A DNA stretch of 32,265 nucleotides, taken from the NCBI GenBank assembly GCA_020722985.1, contig DYJU01000021.1, positions 1 to 32,265 of the forward strand. The letters are read 5' to 3'. A program made the translations under genes and the position numbers. The DNA is from Candidatus Methylomirabilis sp. (GTDB lineage: Bacteria > Oederibacteriota > PGYV01 > DYJU01). Of this stretch, positions 1-7,311 are shown piece by piece (positions within the stretch are counted from its first letter, which is position 1; the number at the start of each line of letters is the position of its first letter). The notes under the pieces were generated by a model, which did no database searches, was not told where the DNA came from, and was given only the letters and a program-made list of their open reading frames with translations.

Positions 1-49
1 ACCAGTAGCCACACTTTTCCAAGTTCACTTCTGGTGGCTGAACTATTAC
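1..49 (+). repeat. Right-end fragment of dispersed MITE-like repeat (copy A1)
   Basis: This matches the last ~50 bp of the complete copy at 9950-10270: a CACACTTTT-containing stretch followed by the terminal GGCTGAACTATTAC at 36-49. The rest of this copy would lie left of the window. It sits 35 bp from the left end of a second copy, in a head-to-tail arrangement. Identity was judged by eye; no alignment was run. Confidence 0.7.
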
Positions 50-84
50 TAAATTATATTAGAATAATTTTTTTAAAATTATTT

Positions 85-345
85 GTAATAGTTTAGCCAA
101 TGGTAAGACAAAATTTGTCCAGATATAAATTTTTGCCTTGTCATTTTAAAATCAAGCGAACGAGCCCCTTTATCTTCTATTACCTCATTAAATGAGCCCG
201 ACAAAGTAATCTTGTTTTTATTACTTAATGCTTTCAATACTTATCTTCCTCCAGTTTTTGAACCGCAAAATTGTCTCGTCAACCTCATATTATCCTTATT
301 TTCCTTTTCTGAGTTCTACTTCTTCAAGAGTTTCCTACCAATATC
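85..345 (+). repeat. Degenerate copy A2 of dispersed MITE-like repeat
   Basis: It begins with GTAATAGTTTAGCCA (85-99), the near-exact inverse of the element's right end. It continues with the shared block AAAATTTGTCCAGATATAAA, a CTTTATCTTCTATTAC block, and the two internal inverted arms (about 195-214 and 264-284, GACAAAGTAATCTTG versus AAAATTGTCTCGTC). All are also found in copies B and C. Its right end is decayed and I cannot see a terminal repeat, so the end is approximate. It lies directly downstream of fliI and carries no gene. Confidence 0.7.
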
Positions 346-432
346 TGAATTTTTATTATCTAAAATGATTAAAAATCGTTAGAAATAAAATTTGAAAAAT
401 TTAATGGTTATTTAAAAAAAATAAAATTATTT
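346..432. other. Gene-free AT-rich spacer downstream of fliI
   Basis: This is an AT-rich stretch between the decayed repeat copy and the fliI stop codon. I see no convincing intrinsic terminator for the flagellar operon and no fliJ-like reading frame here. Together with the repeat it makes positions 1-432 gene-free. Confidence 0.5.
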
Positions 433-1752
433 TTATATTCCAAAAATATTTTTAAGCCGTTGTATTGTTTCTTCGTATTCTGTTTTTTCCTCTATCCCCT
501 GTATTAAAAATTTATTTATATCTCCAATTTTTGATACGGCATAATCAATTTTTGGATTGGAACCTTTTACATAAGCGCCAATATTTATTAAATCTTCGGC
601 ATTTCTATATGCTGCTATTGTTTCCTTTAATGCATTGGCCGCTGTCCTGTGTTCTGATGAAGTTATATCTATCATACAACGTGACACAGAATCTAAAATA
701 TCAACAGGTGGATAATGATTCTGTGATGCTAATTGACGTGATAAAACAATATGCCCATCTAAAATTGCTCTAACGGAATCCGATATTGGTTCATTTAAAT
801 CATCTGCTTCTACTAAAACAGTATAAAGACCTGTTATTGTTCCTTTATCAGGCGAAGTCCCTGCCCGTTCTAATAATTTTGGAAGTAATGTAAAAACCGA
901 TGGAGTATATCCTTTTGTTGTTGGCGGTTCTCCTATTGCAAGCCCAATCTCTCGTTGTGCCATTGCAAACCTTGTGACCGAATCCATCATAAGCAAAACA
1001 TTATATCCTCTATCCCTGAAATATTCTGCAATAGAAGTTGCTACAAAAGCCCCCATACGCCTTATCAGAGCAGGTTGATCAGAAGTAGCCGCAACAACAA
1101 CAGACCTGCGTAAACCTTCTATTTTTAAATCCTTTTCAATAAAATCTCTGACTTCCCTACCTCTTTCACCAACAAGAGCTATAACGTTAATATCAGCGTT
1201 TGTATTTCTTGCAATCATACCTAAAGTTGTACTTTTTCCAACGCCACTTCCTGAAAATATCCCAATTCTCTGTCCTTTACCAATTGTTAATGCTCCATCT
1301 ATAGACCTTATTCCTGTTGCGACAGGTTCGCTTACTTTTTTTCGTGTTATCGGGTCAGTTGGTTTATTATAAACAGAATAATATTCATTTACTTTTAATG
1401 GTCCTTTATCATCTAAAGGGTTGCCTAAACCATCTAAAATTCTTCCTAATAACCCTTCACCAACAGGAACTGTAAATGTTTCATCAGTAGAAAGAACTTT
1501 TGCACCAGGACCTATACCATGTAAATCGCCAAGCGGCATAAGTAAAATTTTACCTTCTTTAAAACCAACAATTTCTGCTTTTATTACAACCTCTTCATTT
1601 CTGGATATGATATTACAAACTTCTCCCAATGAACCCTGCAATCCAGATGCTTCAATTACAAGTCCAATTATCTGAGTTACTTTACCATTTGTTTTTAAGG
1701 TTTCAATTTTAGAAAGTTTTTCAGTAAATTTTTTTAAATCAATAAAAGACAT
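433..1752 (-). CDS. fliI: Flagellum-specific export ATPase FliI
   Basis: FliI is the cytoplasmic ATPase of the flagellar type III export apparatus and is homologous to the F1 beta subunit. The 439-aa product is full length. It shows the Walker A motif GSGVGKST at about residues 168-175, GERGRE at about 195-200, a Walker B-type segment LLMMDS near 253-258 followed by VTRFAMAQREIGLAIGEPP, and the conserved SDSVRAILDGHIVLSR block near 325-339. The ATG start is preceded by a GAAGGG Shine-Dalgarno, 13 nt after fliH ends. It is the last gene of a flgB-flgC-fliE-fliF-fliG-fliH-fliI operon. The usual next gene, fliJ, is absent; a dispersed repeat lies downstream instead. The GEPP and DGHI motifs make FliI much more likely than an F- or V-type ATPase subunit. 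Confidence 0.97.
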   Translation of the reverse strand: MSFIDLKKFTEKLSKIETLKTNGKVTQIIGLVIEASGLQGSLGEVCNIISRNEEVVIKAEIVGFKEGKILLMPLGDLHGIGPGAKVLSTDETFTVPVGEGLLGRILDGLGNPLDDKGPLKVNEYYSVYNKPTDPITRKKVSEPVATGIRSIDGALTIGKGQRIGIFSGSGVGKSTTLGMIARNTNADINVIALVGERGREVRDFIEKDLKIEGLRRSVVVAATSDQPALIRRMGAFVATSIAEYFRDRGYNVLLMMDSVTRFAMAQREIGLAIGEPPTTKGYTPSVFTLLPKLLERAGTSPDKGTITGLYTVLVEADDLNEPISDSVRAILDGHIVLSRQLASQNHYPPVDILDSVSRCMIDITSSEHRTAANALKETIAAYRNAEDLINIGAYVKGSNPKIDYAVSKIGDINKFLIQGIEEKTEYEETIQRLKNIFGI

Positions 1753-1765
1753 TTTTCCCTTCGCT

Positions 1766-2572
1766 TCATTTCTTACGTAGTAATTTCTTTTTTATTTCAC
1801 CTAATTGAAAATCAATATCTGTATCAATTATTTCGCTTTTAGATTCCACTTTACATTCACCGCTTTTAAGTAATTCATCAGGCATTATATGCAATTCATC
1901 CGTGTCAATAATTTGTTTAAAATTTTCGCGATGGGATCTGATCAATTCAAGGTCTTCGGGATTGGCATATATGATAATTTTTTCTTTATCTTCTATTTTT
2001 TTAATTGCTTCTCTAACTATTTCTAAAATTTTTTCTTTATTTGTAGATATTTCTTGATGTATTATTTTTCGTGCTATTTCTACTGATAAATTTACTATAT
2101 CTTCTTCAGCACCTGATATCAACTTTTGTTTTTCCAGTTTTGCACTTTCTAATATATTTTTTAGGGTTTCTATTAGTTCTTTATATTTATTTGAAACCTC
2201 TGCTTTGCCTTTTTCTAAACCTTCGTAATATCCTTTATCAAATCCTTCTTCATAACCTATTTTTTTCTGTTGTTCTTTAAGTTCATTTGCTTGTTTTTCA
2301 GCATCAGAAAGTAATAATTCTGCCTTTGTTTTTGCATTTTCTAAAACACTATTTGCCTGCTCTGTAAGATTATTAAGTTCTTCCTTTTTTTCCTTAATCT
2401 GATCTTTTAAAGATTTAATTTGGGTTTCTAAGTCAATAATTTGTTCTTTTATATCTTTTTCTTTTTGTAGATTCTGCGACATTAATTTTTCTTTTCTAGC
2501 AAGAAAAGCTCCAGTTAATTTAAAAGCCCCTTTTAAATTATATTCTCCATCTTTATAAATATTTTTATACAA
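1766..2572 (-). CDS. fliH: Flagellar assembly protein FliH (export ATPase regulator)
   Basis: FliH binds and regulates FliI and helps dock it at the export gate. The product (268 aa from the start chosen here) has an N-terminal segment rich in K, Y and G, then a long charged coiled coil (roughly residues 25-130, with an ELKEQQKKIGYEEGFDKGYYEGLEKG-type region inside it), and a C-terminal V-ATPase E/FliH-like domain with NLSVEIARKIIHQEIS and the D-rich tail. I chose the TTG at 2570-2572: it has AGGGGAGGAAG nine nt upstream and overlaps the fliG stop by 8 nt. A longer TTG start at 2599 would add nine residues read entirely from fliG sequence, and an internal ATG would remove the conserved N-terminus. 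Sequence conservation is low in this family, so the call rests partly on its position between fliG and fliI. Confidence 0.9.
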   Translation of the reverse strand: MYKNIYKDGEYNLKGAFKLTGAFLARKEKLMSQNLQKEKDIKEQIIDLETQIKSLKDQIKEKKEELNNLTEQANSVLENAKTKAELLLSDAEKQANELKEQQKKIGYEEGFDKGYYEGLEKGKAEVSNKYKELIETLKNILESAKLEKQKLISGAEEDIVNLSVEIARKIIHQEISTNKEKILEIVREAIKKIEDKEKIIIYANPEDLELIRSHRENFKQIIDTDELHIMPDELLKSGECKVESKSEIIDTDIDFQLGEIKKKLLRKK

Positions 2573-3563
2573 ATATTTCTTCCTCCCCTCCGCGTGCAAC
2601 TACAATTTCGCCCATTTCTTCTAACTGTCTTATGACATTTACTATCTTTTGCTGTGCTTCTTCTGTAGTTTTTAATCTTACAGGCCCCATAACTTCCATA
2701 TCTTCCAATATCATCTGCCTTGCCCTGCTTGACATATTTTTTAATATTTTATTTCTACATTCTTCTGATGCACCTTTTAATGCTAATACGAGATCTTTTG
2801 AATCAATTTCTCTTAATATTTGCTGTATTGTCCTGTCATCAAGTAAAAGTATATCATCAAAAACAAACATAAGTCTCTTTATTTCATCAGCAAGGTCTGG
2901 ATTTTGTTCTTCTAATTTTTCCATAATCGCTTTTTCCGCACTTCTATCAACCCTATTTAACATTTCTGCAACATTTCTAACACCGCCTGCGGATGCAAAT
3001 TCCTGAGTAAAAACAGAAGCTACCCTTCTTTCTAAAACTTTTTCTACTTCCATTATTACCTCTGGCGTTGCTCTGTCCATTGTTGCAATTCTTGTTGCAA
3101 CATCTACCTGGATTTCAGGTGACAAAGATGAAAGTATAGTTGCTGATTGATCTGGGGAAAGATGAGCAAGAACAAGCGCTATTGTTTGGGGATGTTCATT
3201 TTGTATAAAATTAAGTATCTGCTGTGGATCTGTCCTTTTTATAAAATCAAAAGGTGTCATCTGCAAAGCACCCTGCAACCTGTTCAATATCTCAACTGCC
3301 TTTTGTTCTCCGAGTGCTTTTTCTAAAAGTTCACGGGCATAATCAATGCCCCCCTGTGAAATATATTCCTCTGCAAGTGCCAATTGGTAACTTTCCTCCA
3401 AAACAGAATCCCTGTCCTGCGGAGTTACTTTTTTCGTATTTGCTATCTGTAATGTAAGTTGTTCTACGAGTTCATCACTTAAATTTTTAAAAACTTCTGC
3501 TGATAAATCCGGTCCTAACGTTATTAAAAGAACAGCTGCTTTTTGTTCTCCTGACAAAGGCAT
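2565..3563 (-). CDS. fliG: Flagellar motor switch protein FliG
   Basis: FliG forms the rotor ring that sits on the MS ring and takes torque from the stators. The 332-aa product has the usual length. It starts LSGEQKAAVLLITLGPDLSAEVFKNL, shows the middle-domain signature EHPQTIALVLAHL near residues 120-132, and has the C-terminal torque region MFVFDDILLLDDRTIQQILREID followed by LALKGASEE, with the charged residues that face the stator. The ATG start has GAGGTG 8 nt upstream, inside the end of fliF, with a 7-nt gap. Spacing implies translational coupling with fliF and fliH, as expected for proteins that assemble in fixed stoichiometry. Confidence 0.97.
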   Translation of the reverse strand: MPLSGEQKAAVLLITLGPDLSAEVFKNLSDELVEQLTLQIANTKKVTPQDRDSVLEESYQLALAEEYISQGGIDYARELLEKALGEQKAVEILNRLQGALQMTPFDFIKRTDPQQILNFIQNEHPQTIALVLAHLSPDQSATILSSLSPEIQVDVATRIATMDRATPEVIMEVEKVLERRVASVFTQEFASAGGVRNVAEMLNRVDRSAEKAIMEKLEEQNPDLADEIKRLMFVFDDILLLDDRTIQQILREIDSKDLVLALKGASEECRNKILKNMSSRARQMILEDMEVMGPVRLKTTEEAQQKIVNVIRQLEEMGEIVVARGGEEEIFV

Positions 3564-3570
3564 ATTAACT

Positions 3571-5178
3571 TCACCTCTTTTCTTCTGTTATCCAGCGTTT
3601 AATTAATTGAACAATAATTTTAGGATTTTCTCTTGCAATTTTTGTAATTTGTCTTTTCATTTCAGCACGTTTCTGCGCTTCGGCAAGTTCTGCTGCAGAA
3701 GGAACAGCTTCCAGTGGCACTTCTATTTCTTCTTCTTCTTTTACTTCCTTTGCAGCAAGTTCTATCTGCCGTCTTAATTTTTCTCTTATTGCTTTTGGTT
3801 TTAAAGTTGACTTTAAGAATATCAGAGCAAATAACAATATACCTATGATTACTGCTAAACTAACAAGCGTTGTCATATATTTTTCTCTTGCAGAAATTTG
3901 CATCTTAAACTGCTCTGCTTTTTCTGTTGACCTATCAAACGAAATATTTTCAACAGCGACCTGATCCCCTCTTGTTAAATCAAGTCCCGCGGCAGCAATC
4001 ACTGCATTTTTTATTGAGGCAACTTGTTGCGGCTGTAAATTGTCAACTATTACCGCAACAGACATTCTTTTAACACCGCCAACCTGTTCTATTATATGCT
4101 GTTCTTTCTTTGTTATTTCATAATTTTCAGTTGATTCTGATTTGGTATATTGCGAGTTTCCGCTTACAACTGATTTATAACCTGGTATATTAGAATCTGT
4201 TCCTGGAACTCCGCCAGGATAAACTCCGACACCTGTATAGGATTCTAAATTTCTTTTTGCGCTCCTCAAAATGCCTTTTCCACTAATTATAGGTTCATAT
4301 GTTTCATCTTTTTTTTCAACCTGATTAAAATTAAGTTCTGCATGAACCCTTACTGTTGCCCTGCTGCTTCCTATAACTTTTGCCAGCATTGTTTCAACTC
4401 TTTGCTGAACATCTTTTTCAAACTCTTTCTGAATTCTTATCTGCTGATTTGTAAGTCTTAATTGTTTGGAATATGAATATCCTTCACCTTCTTCTAATAA
4501 TTCTTCTCTTATCATATCACTTAAAACTTCACCTTTTGAATCAACTATAGTAACATTTATAGGTTTTAAACCTTCCACAGAACTTGAAACAAGATGAACT
4601 ATCCCTTTAATCTGGTCATAATTTAATTTTGCTTCAGGAACTAATTTTACAAGGATTGATGCTGTTGGTTCTTTTTCTTTCTCTTCATAAAGTTCTTTTT
4701 TTGGAATAACAAGATGAACTTTTGTTTCCTGTATGACATCTATATTATTTATTGTTCTATTCAGTTCCCCTTCTAGTGCTCTTACGAAATTAACCCTTTG
4801 TGTAAAATCAGTGATCCCCAGATTAGTCTTATCAAATATTTCAAAGCCAACACCGCCCCCTTTTGGCAATCCCTTTGTTGCAAGTTCTAAACGGGTATTA
4901 TAAACATTTTTTACTGGAACCAAAATAGTTTTTCCACCAGCTTCAAGTTTATAAGGAATTTTCTGGTCTTTTAATTCTTGCACTATAATTCCTGCATCTT
5001 CTGCAGAAAGATTGCTAAAAAGCGGTATATAATTGGGCTTGGTTGCCCATAAACCGATAATTATCAAACCAACAATTAATGTTAAAGGGAAAACACTCCA
5101 TAAAACTTTCATTGTGAAATTTAAACCTGTCCACCAGTTTTTTAACTTTTCCCATAATCTAATTAAAAATTCGTTCAC
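3571..5178 (-). CDS. fliF: Flagellar MS-ring protein FliF
   Basis: FliF forms the membrane-embedded MS ring, the base on which the flagellum assembles. The 535-aa product has one transmembrane helix near residues 24-43 and a second near 435-456, flanking the periplasmic ring-building region. Visible family signatures are GLPKGGGVGFEIFDKTNLGITDFTQ (about 103-127) and ALEGELNRTI (134-143). The C-terminal cytoplasmic tail ends in ENPKIIVQLIKRWI, the FliG-binding helix. The start is GTG at 5176-5178 with GAGG 7 nt upstream. A 46-nt gap separates it from fliE, the widest in the operon, but I see no promoter or terminator there. Confidence 0.97.
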   Translation of the reverse strand: MNEFLIRLWEKLKNWWTGLNFTMKVLWSVFPLTLIVGLIIIGLWATKPNYIPLFSNLSAEDAGIIVQELKDQKIPYKLEAGGKTILVPVKNVYNTRLELATKGLPKGGGVGFEIFDKTNLGITDFTQRVNFVRALEGELNRTINNIDVIQETKVHLVIPKKELYEEKEKEPTASILVKLVPEAKLNYDQIKGIVHLVSSSVEGLKPINVTIVDSKGEVLSDMIREELLEEGEGYSYSKQLRLTNQQIRIQKEFEKDVQQRVETMLAKVIGSSRATVRVHAELNFNQVEKKDETYEPIISGKGILRSAKRNLESYTGVGVYPGGVPGTDSNIPGYKSVVSGNSQYTKSESTENYEITKKEQHIIEQVGGVKRMSVAVIVDNLQPQQVASIKNAVIAAAGLDLTRGDQVAVENISFDRSTEKAEQFKMQISAREKYMTTLVSLAVIIGILLFALIFLKSTLKPKAIREKLRRQIELAAKEVKEEEEIEVPLEAVPSAAELAEAQKRAEMKRQITKIARENPKIIVQLIKRWITEEKR

Positions 5179-5224
5179 TATGACACCTCGTTTTATTTAT
5201 AAATTAATTTTTAAATCTTTTTAA

Positions 5225-5563
5225 TTATATTTGCATACGCATAATTTCCTGATATGCTTCTGTTATTTTATTCTTTAACTGCAATGCAAATTGTAATGTA
5301 AGAGCTGCTCTTTCTGTCGCGAGCATAACATTATGTAATTCTATATTTTCACCTGCTGCTAATTTTGCCATTGCTTCGTCAGCTGTTATCTGAGTATCAC
5401 TTAAAGTTTTAATAGCATTTTCAAGGAAATTACCAAAATCAATTTTTGTTGTTTTTTCTGTTTCTAAAGAAGGTTTTAAAATTGACTCTGGTATTCCTAT
5501 TGTAGGTTTTACTCCTGTTATATTTTCTATACCAACTAAATTATTTATACTTAAATCAGCCAT
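5225..5563 (-). CDS. fliE: Flagellar hook-basal body protein FliE
   Basis: FliE joins the MS ring to the proximal rod and is an early export substrate. The 112-aa protein ends in the family hallmark AYQEIMRMQI, preceded by the helical segment with NVMLATERAALTLQFALQLKNKI. The ATG start follows AAGGAG at 7 nt spacing. The order flgB-flgC-fliE-fliF is one of the most conserved flagellar gene strings, which supports the call. The N-terminal third is variable in this family and shows no further recognisable motif. Confidence 0.95.
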   Translation of the reverse strand: MADLSINNLVGIENITGVKPTIGIPESILKPSLETEKTTKIDFGNFLENAIKTLSDTQITADEAMAKLAAGENIELHNVMLATERAALTLQFALQLKNKITEAYQEIMRMQI

Positions 5564-5581
5564 TTATTTACTCCTTAAAGA

Positions 5582-6031
5582 TTATATTTTCCCAATATCC
5601 AGAGCTTTTGCAGCCATTGTTTTTGCAGAATTAATAGCAGTTACATTTGCCTCATAAGCACGCGTAGCAGAAATCATATCAACCATTTCTTTTACAATGT
5701 TTACATTTGGCATTGCCACATAACCATCTTTATCTGCATCAGGATGTCCTGGATCATAAACCAATCTCGGAGGTGTTGGGTCTTTTATTATTCCTGTAAC
5801 CTTTACGCCCTGAAATTGACTTATCCTTTTATTCTTTTCAAACATAAAAGGAACTAAAAATCCGAGTTTTTCTCCGCGTGGTTCAAAAATAACCCTCTGC
5901 CTGATATATGGACCGCCTTCTAAAGTTTTTGTCGTATTTGCATTTGCAATATTATTTGATATAATATCCATTCTTAATCTTTCTGCTGTTAATCCAGAAG
6001 CACTTATTGCGAATGAATTGAATAAACTCAT
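5582..6031 (-). CDS. flgC: Flagellar proximal rod protein FlgC
   Basis: FlgC is a proximal rod subunit exported through the flagellar type III system. The 149-aa product has the N-terminal rod/hook signature SASGLTAERLRMDIISNNIANANTT and continues EGGPYIRQ. The C-terminal helix contains NVNIVKEMVDMISATRAYEANVTA, which pairs with the N-terminal helix in the coiled-coil core of the rod. The ATG start is 4 nt after the flgB stop and its Shine-Dalgarno (GGGAGG) lies inside flgB, so the two are translationally coupled. Confidence 0.97.
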   Translation of the reverse strand: MSLFNSFAISASGLTAERLRMDIISNNIANANTTKTLEGGPYIRQRVIFEPRGEKLGFLVPFMFEKNKRISQFQGVKVTGIIKDPTPPRLVYDPGHPDADKDGYVAMPNVNIVKEMVDMISATRAYEANVTAINSAKTMAAKALDIGKI

Positions 6032-6035
6032 TTAT

Positions 6036-6464
6036 TTAGCGCCTCCCTTCACTAATTGCATCTTTCAGCATTGTTAATTTTAAAGACATAAGTTGTGCGA
6101 GAGTGGAATAATACGCTGTATTTTCTGCGAGTTTTGACATTTCCATATCTATATCAACATTATTACCATCGTTTCTTGATGTTGTTTCTGCTCTTGTTAT
6201 TGTTTCAGGTTCAATATTATTTATATTTATATCAGGCAGCAGAGGAATATGTTTAGGATGAGTTATTTTCAAGGGAAAATAGTTCTTGTCTTTATTATTC
6301 AAAATTTCCTGTAATTTACTTTGAAATACAACTTCAGATGTTTTATATCCTGGTGTATCAACATTGGCTATATTATTACTTATAAGTTTGTGTTGTTGAG
6401 AAGCAGCATTCAAAGATTTTTCTAAAATTTGATATATTTCACTTGAAAAAATTGCATCTATCAT
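6036..6464 (-). CDS. flgB: Flagellar proximal rod protein FlgB
   Basis: FlgB is the other small proximal rod subunit. The 142-aa product carries LNAASQQHKLISNNIANVDTPGYK, the classic rod-protein signature, near residues 18-41. Its C-terminal part has NNVDIDMEMSKLAENTAYYSTLAQLMSLKL, which pairs with that helix. It is the first gene of the flagellar operon: AGGAG lies 7-8 nt before the ATG, and a near-consensus sigma70 promoter lies about 60 nt upstream (6526-6554). Confidence 0.97.
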   Translation of the reverse strand: MIDAIFSSEIYQILEKSLNAASQQHKLISNNIANVDTPGYKTSEVVFQSKLQEILNNKDKNYFPLKITHPKHIPLLPDININNIEPETITRAETTSRNDGNNVDIDMEMSKLAENTAYYSTLAQLMSLKLTMLKDAISEGRR

Positions 6465-6525
6465 AAAACGACTCCTTTTTTTGTCGTCTAATTTAAAAAA
6501 TTTTTCCTCTGTTTAAGTAAATATT

Positions 6526-6554
6526 ATAATACTTAAATTTATATTATTTGTCAA
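6526..6554 (-). promoter_or_regulatory. Sigma70-type promoter of the flgB-fliI operon
   Basis: On the minus strand TTGACA (6549-6554) is followed after exactly 17 nt by TATTAT (6526-6531), one base from consensus. Initiation would fall near 6519, leaving a leader of about 55 nt before flgB. A housekeeping-type promoter suggests the basal-body genes are not under a sigma54 or sigma28 flagellar hierarchy here; I saw no such motif. It has not been tested. Confidence 0.75.
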
Positions 6555-6591
6555 TAGTTTTTTATGGTTTCTTTAATAATGAAACATTGTT

Positions 6592-6942
6592 TTATTTTTT
6601 AAATTTTTTATAATTATTTATATAACTTCCTGTTATTAACTCTAATGTCTGGTTTAACAGTATTTCATTTTCTTTTTCAATTTTTATTAATTCATTTAAT
6701 AATAAATTTATTTCTATAATTTTACCGATATTTCCAACATCTTTTTTAGTAATTAAAAATATCTTTTCTATTGCTGAATTAATTAAATTTAACTCATTTT
6801 GCATTTTTTCACGACGTTCTATATAAGAAACCAAACTTTTAGCGTTATTTGACATTATTGTATTTTTAAACCTTATTGCTAATTTATATAAAATCGTAAT
6901 AACTTTTTTCTTTTTTATAAGTAATCCTTCAAGCGTTTCCAT
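6592..6942 (-). CDS. Small helical protein, possible FlgN/FliT-type flagellar chaperone
   Basis: This is a 116-aa, lysine-rich, all-helical protein with no signal peptide. The pattern is two long amphipathic helices: residues 1-35 with L, I and K repeats, then SYIERREKMQNELNLINSAI near 39-58, and a further pair at 65-105. This heptad-like layout with an R-E-x-x-Q/N-x-x-L core resembles flagellar export chaperones of the FlgN or FliT type. No residue is diagnostic, so the function is inferred from fold pattern and location directly before the flagellar operon. It starts 3 nt after the upstream 117-aa gene ends and has no good Shine-Dalgarno, so it is probably translationally coupled. It may equally be an unrelated coiled-coil protein. 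Confidence 0.5.
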   Translation of the reverse strand: METLEGLLIKKKKVITILYKLAIRFKNTIMSNNAKSLVSYIERREKMQNELNLINSAIEKIFLITKKDVGNIGKIIEINLLLNELIKIEKENEILLNQTLELITGSYINNYKKFKK

Positions 6943-6945
6943 AAA

Positions 6946-7299
6946 TTATAAATTTTTAAAAATTTTATTTATATCCGTTAAATTATCTATTTTTTCCTTT
7001 TCTAAATAAAAAAGGACTTCTTTTAGTGTTTTATTTATAAATTTTTTTTTGCTGATTTTTCCTGATAATTTATTTTTATTTATATCTGATAATATTCTAT
7101 GAATTTTTTCATAAATTTCTTTTTCTATTAAAATATAACGTTGATTTTTGTGTTTTGAAACCTTTATCTTTTCACTTACCCGTGGTAAATCCATGGCGTC
7201 TATCATTAATTTTTTATTTTTTTCTTCTTTTTCCTGTTTTAACTTTTTTAACTTTTCTATTTGAAAATCTGCTTCTGTTTTATTTTTTTCTTCTTCCAT
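6946..7299 (-). CDS. Hypothetical protein, charged, possible ribbon-helix-helix C-terminus
   Basis: I do not recognise this 117-aa protein. The first ~30 residues are a highly charged K/E helix. After IDAMDLPRVSEKIKVSKHKN comes a strand-like RYILIEKE, a helix, and ISKKKFINKTLKEVLFYLEK near 82-101. That order (strand, helix, S-K-x-x-F-I-N helix) is reminiscent of ribbon-helix-helix DNA-binding proteins and of DUF3408-like proteins, but the match is only by pattern. It lies between the receptor-like gene (gap 12 nt) and the possible FlgN-like gene (gap 3 nt). It is therefore probably co-transcribed with murA and may act in motility or its control. AAGGG lies upstream of the ATG. Confidence 0.6.
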   Translation of the reverse strand: MEEEKNKTEADFQIEKLKKLKQEKEEKNKKLMIDAMDLPRVSEKIKVSKHKNQRYILIEKEIYEKIHRILSDINKNKLSGKISKKKFINKTLKEVLFYLEKEKIDNLTDINKIFKNL

Positions 7300-7311
7300 A
7301 ATTTTATCCCT

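Noticed and set aside
1-345. CRISPR array
   Set aside because: The repeats are long (about 320 bp), few, widely separated and contain terminal inverted repeats; there are no regular short repeats with spacers and no cas genes.
465-773. Plus-strand reading frames opposite fliI, fliG, infC, the permease and the glycosyltransferases (for example 465-773, 2632-3006, 28635-29003)
   Set aside because: All lie opposite well-supported genes, give hydrophobic or low-complexity products typical of antisense frames in AT-rich DNA, and lack ribosome sites.
2573-2599. TTG at 2599 as fliH start
   Set aside because: The extra nine residues are read out of frame from fliG, and the TTG at 2572 has the better-placed Shine-Dalgarno (AGGGGAGG).
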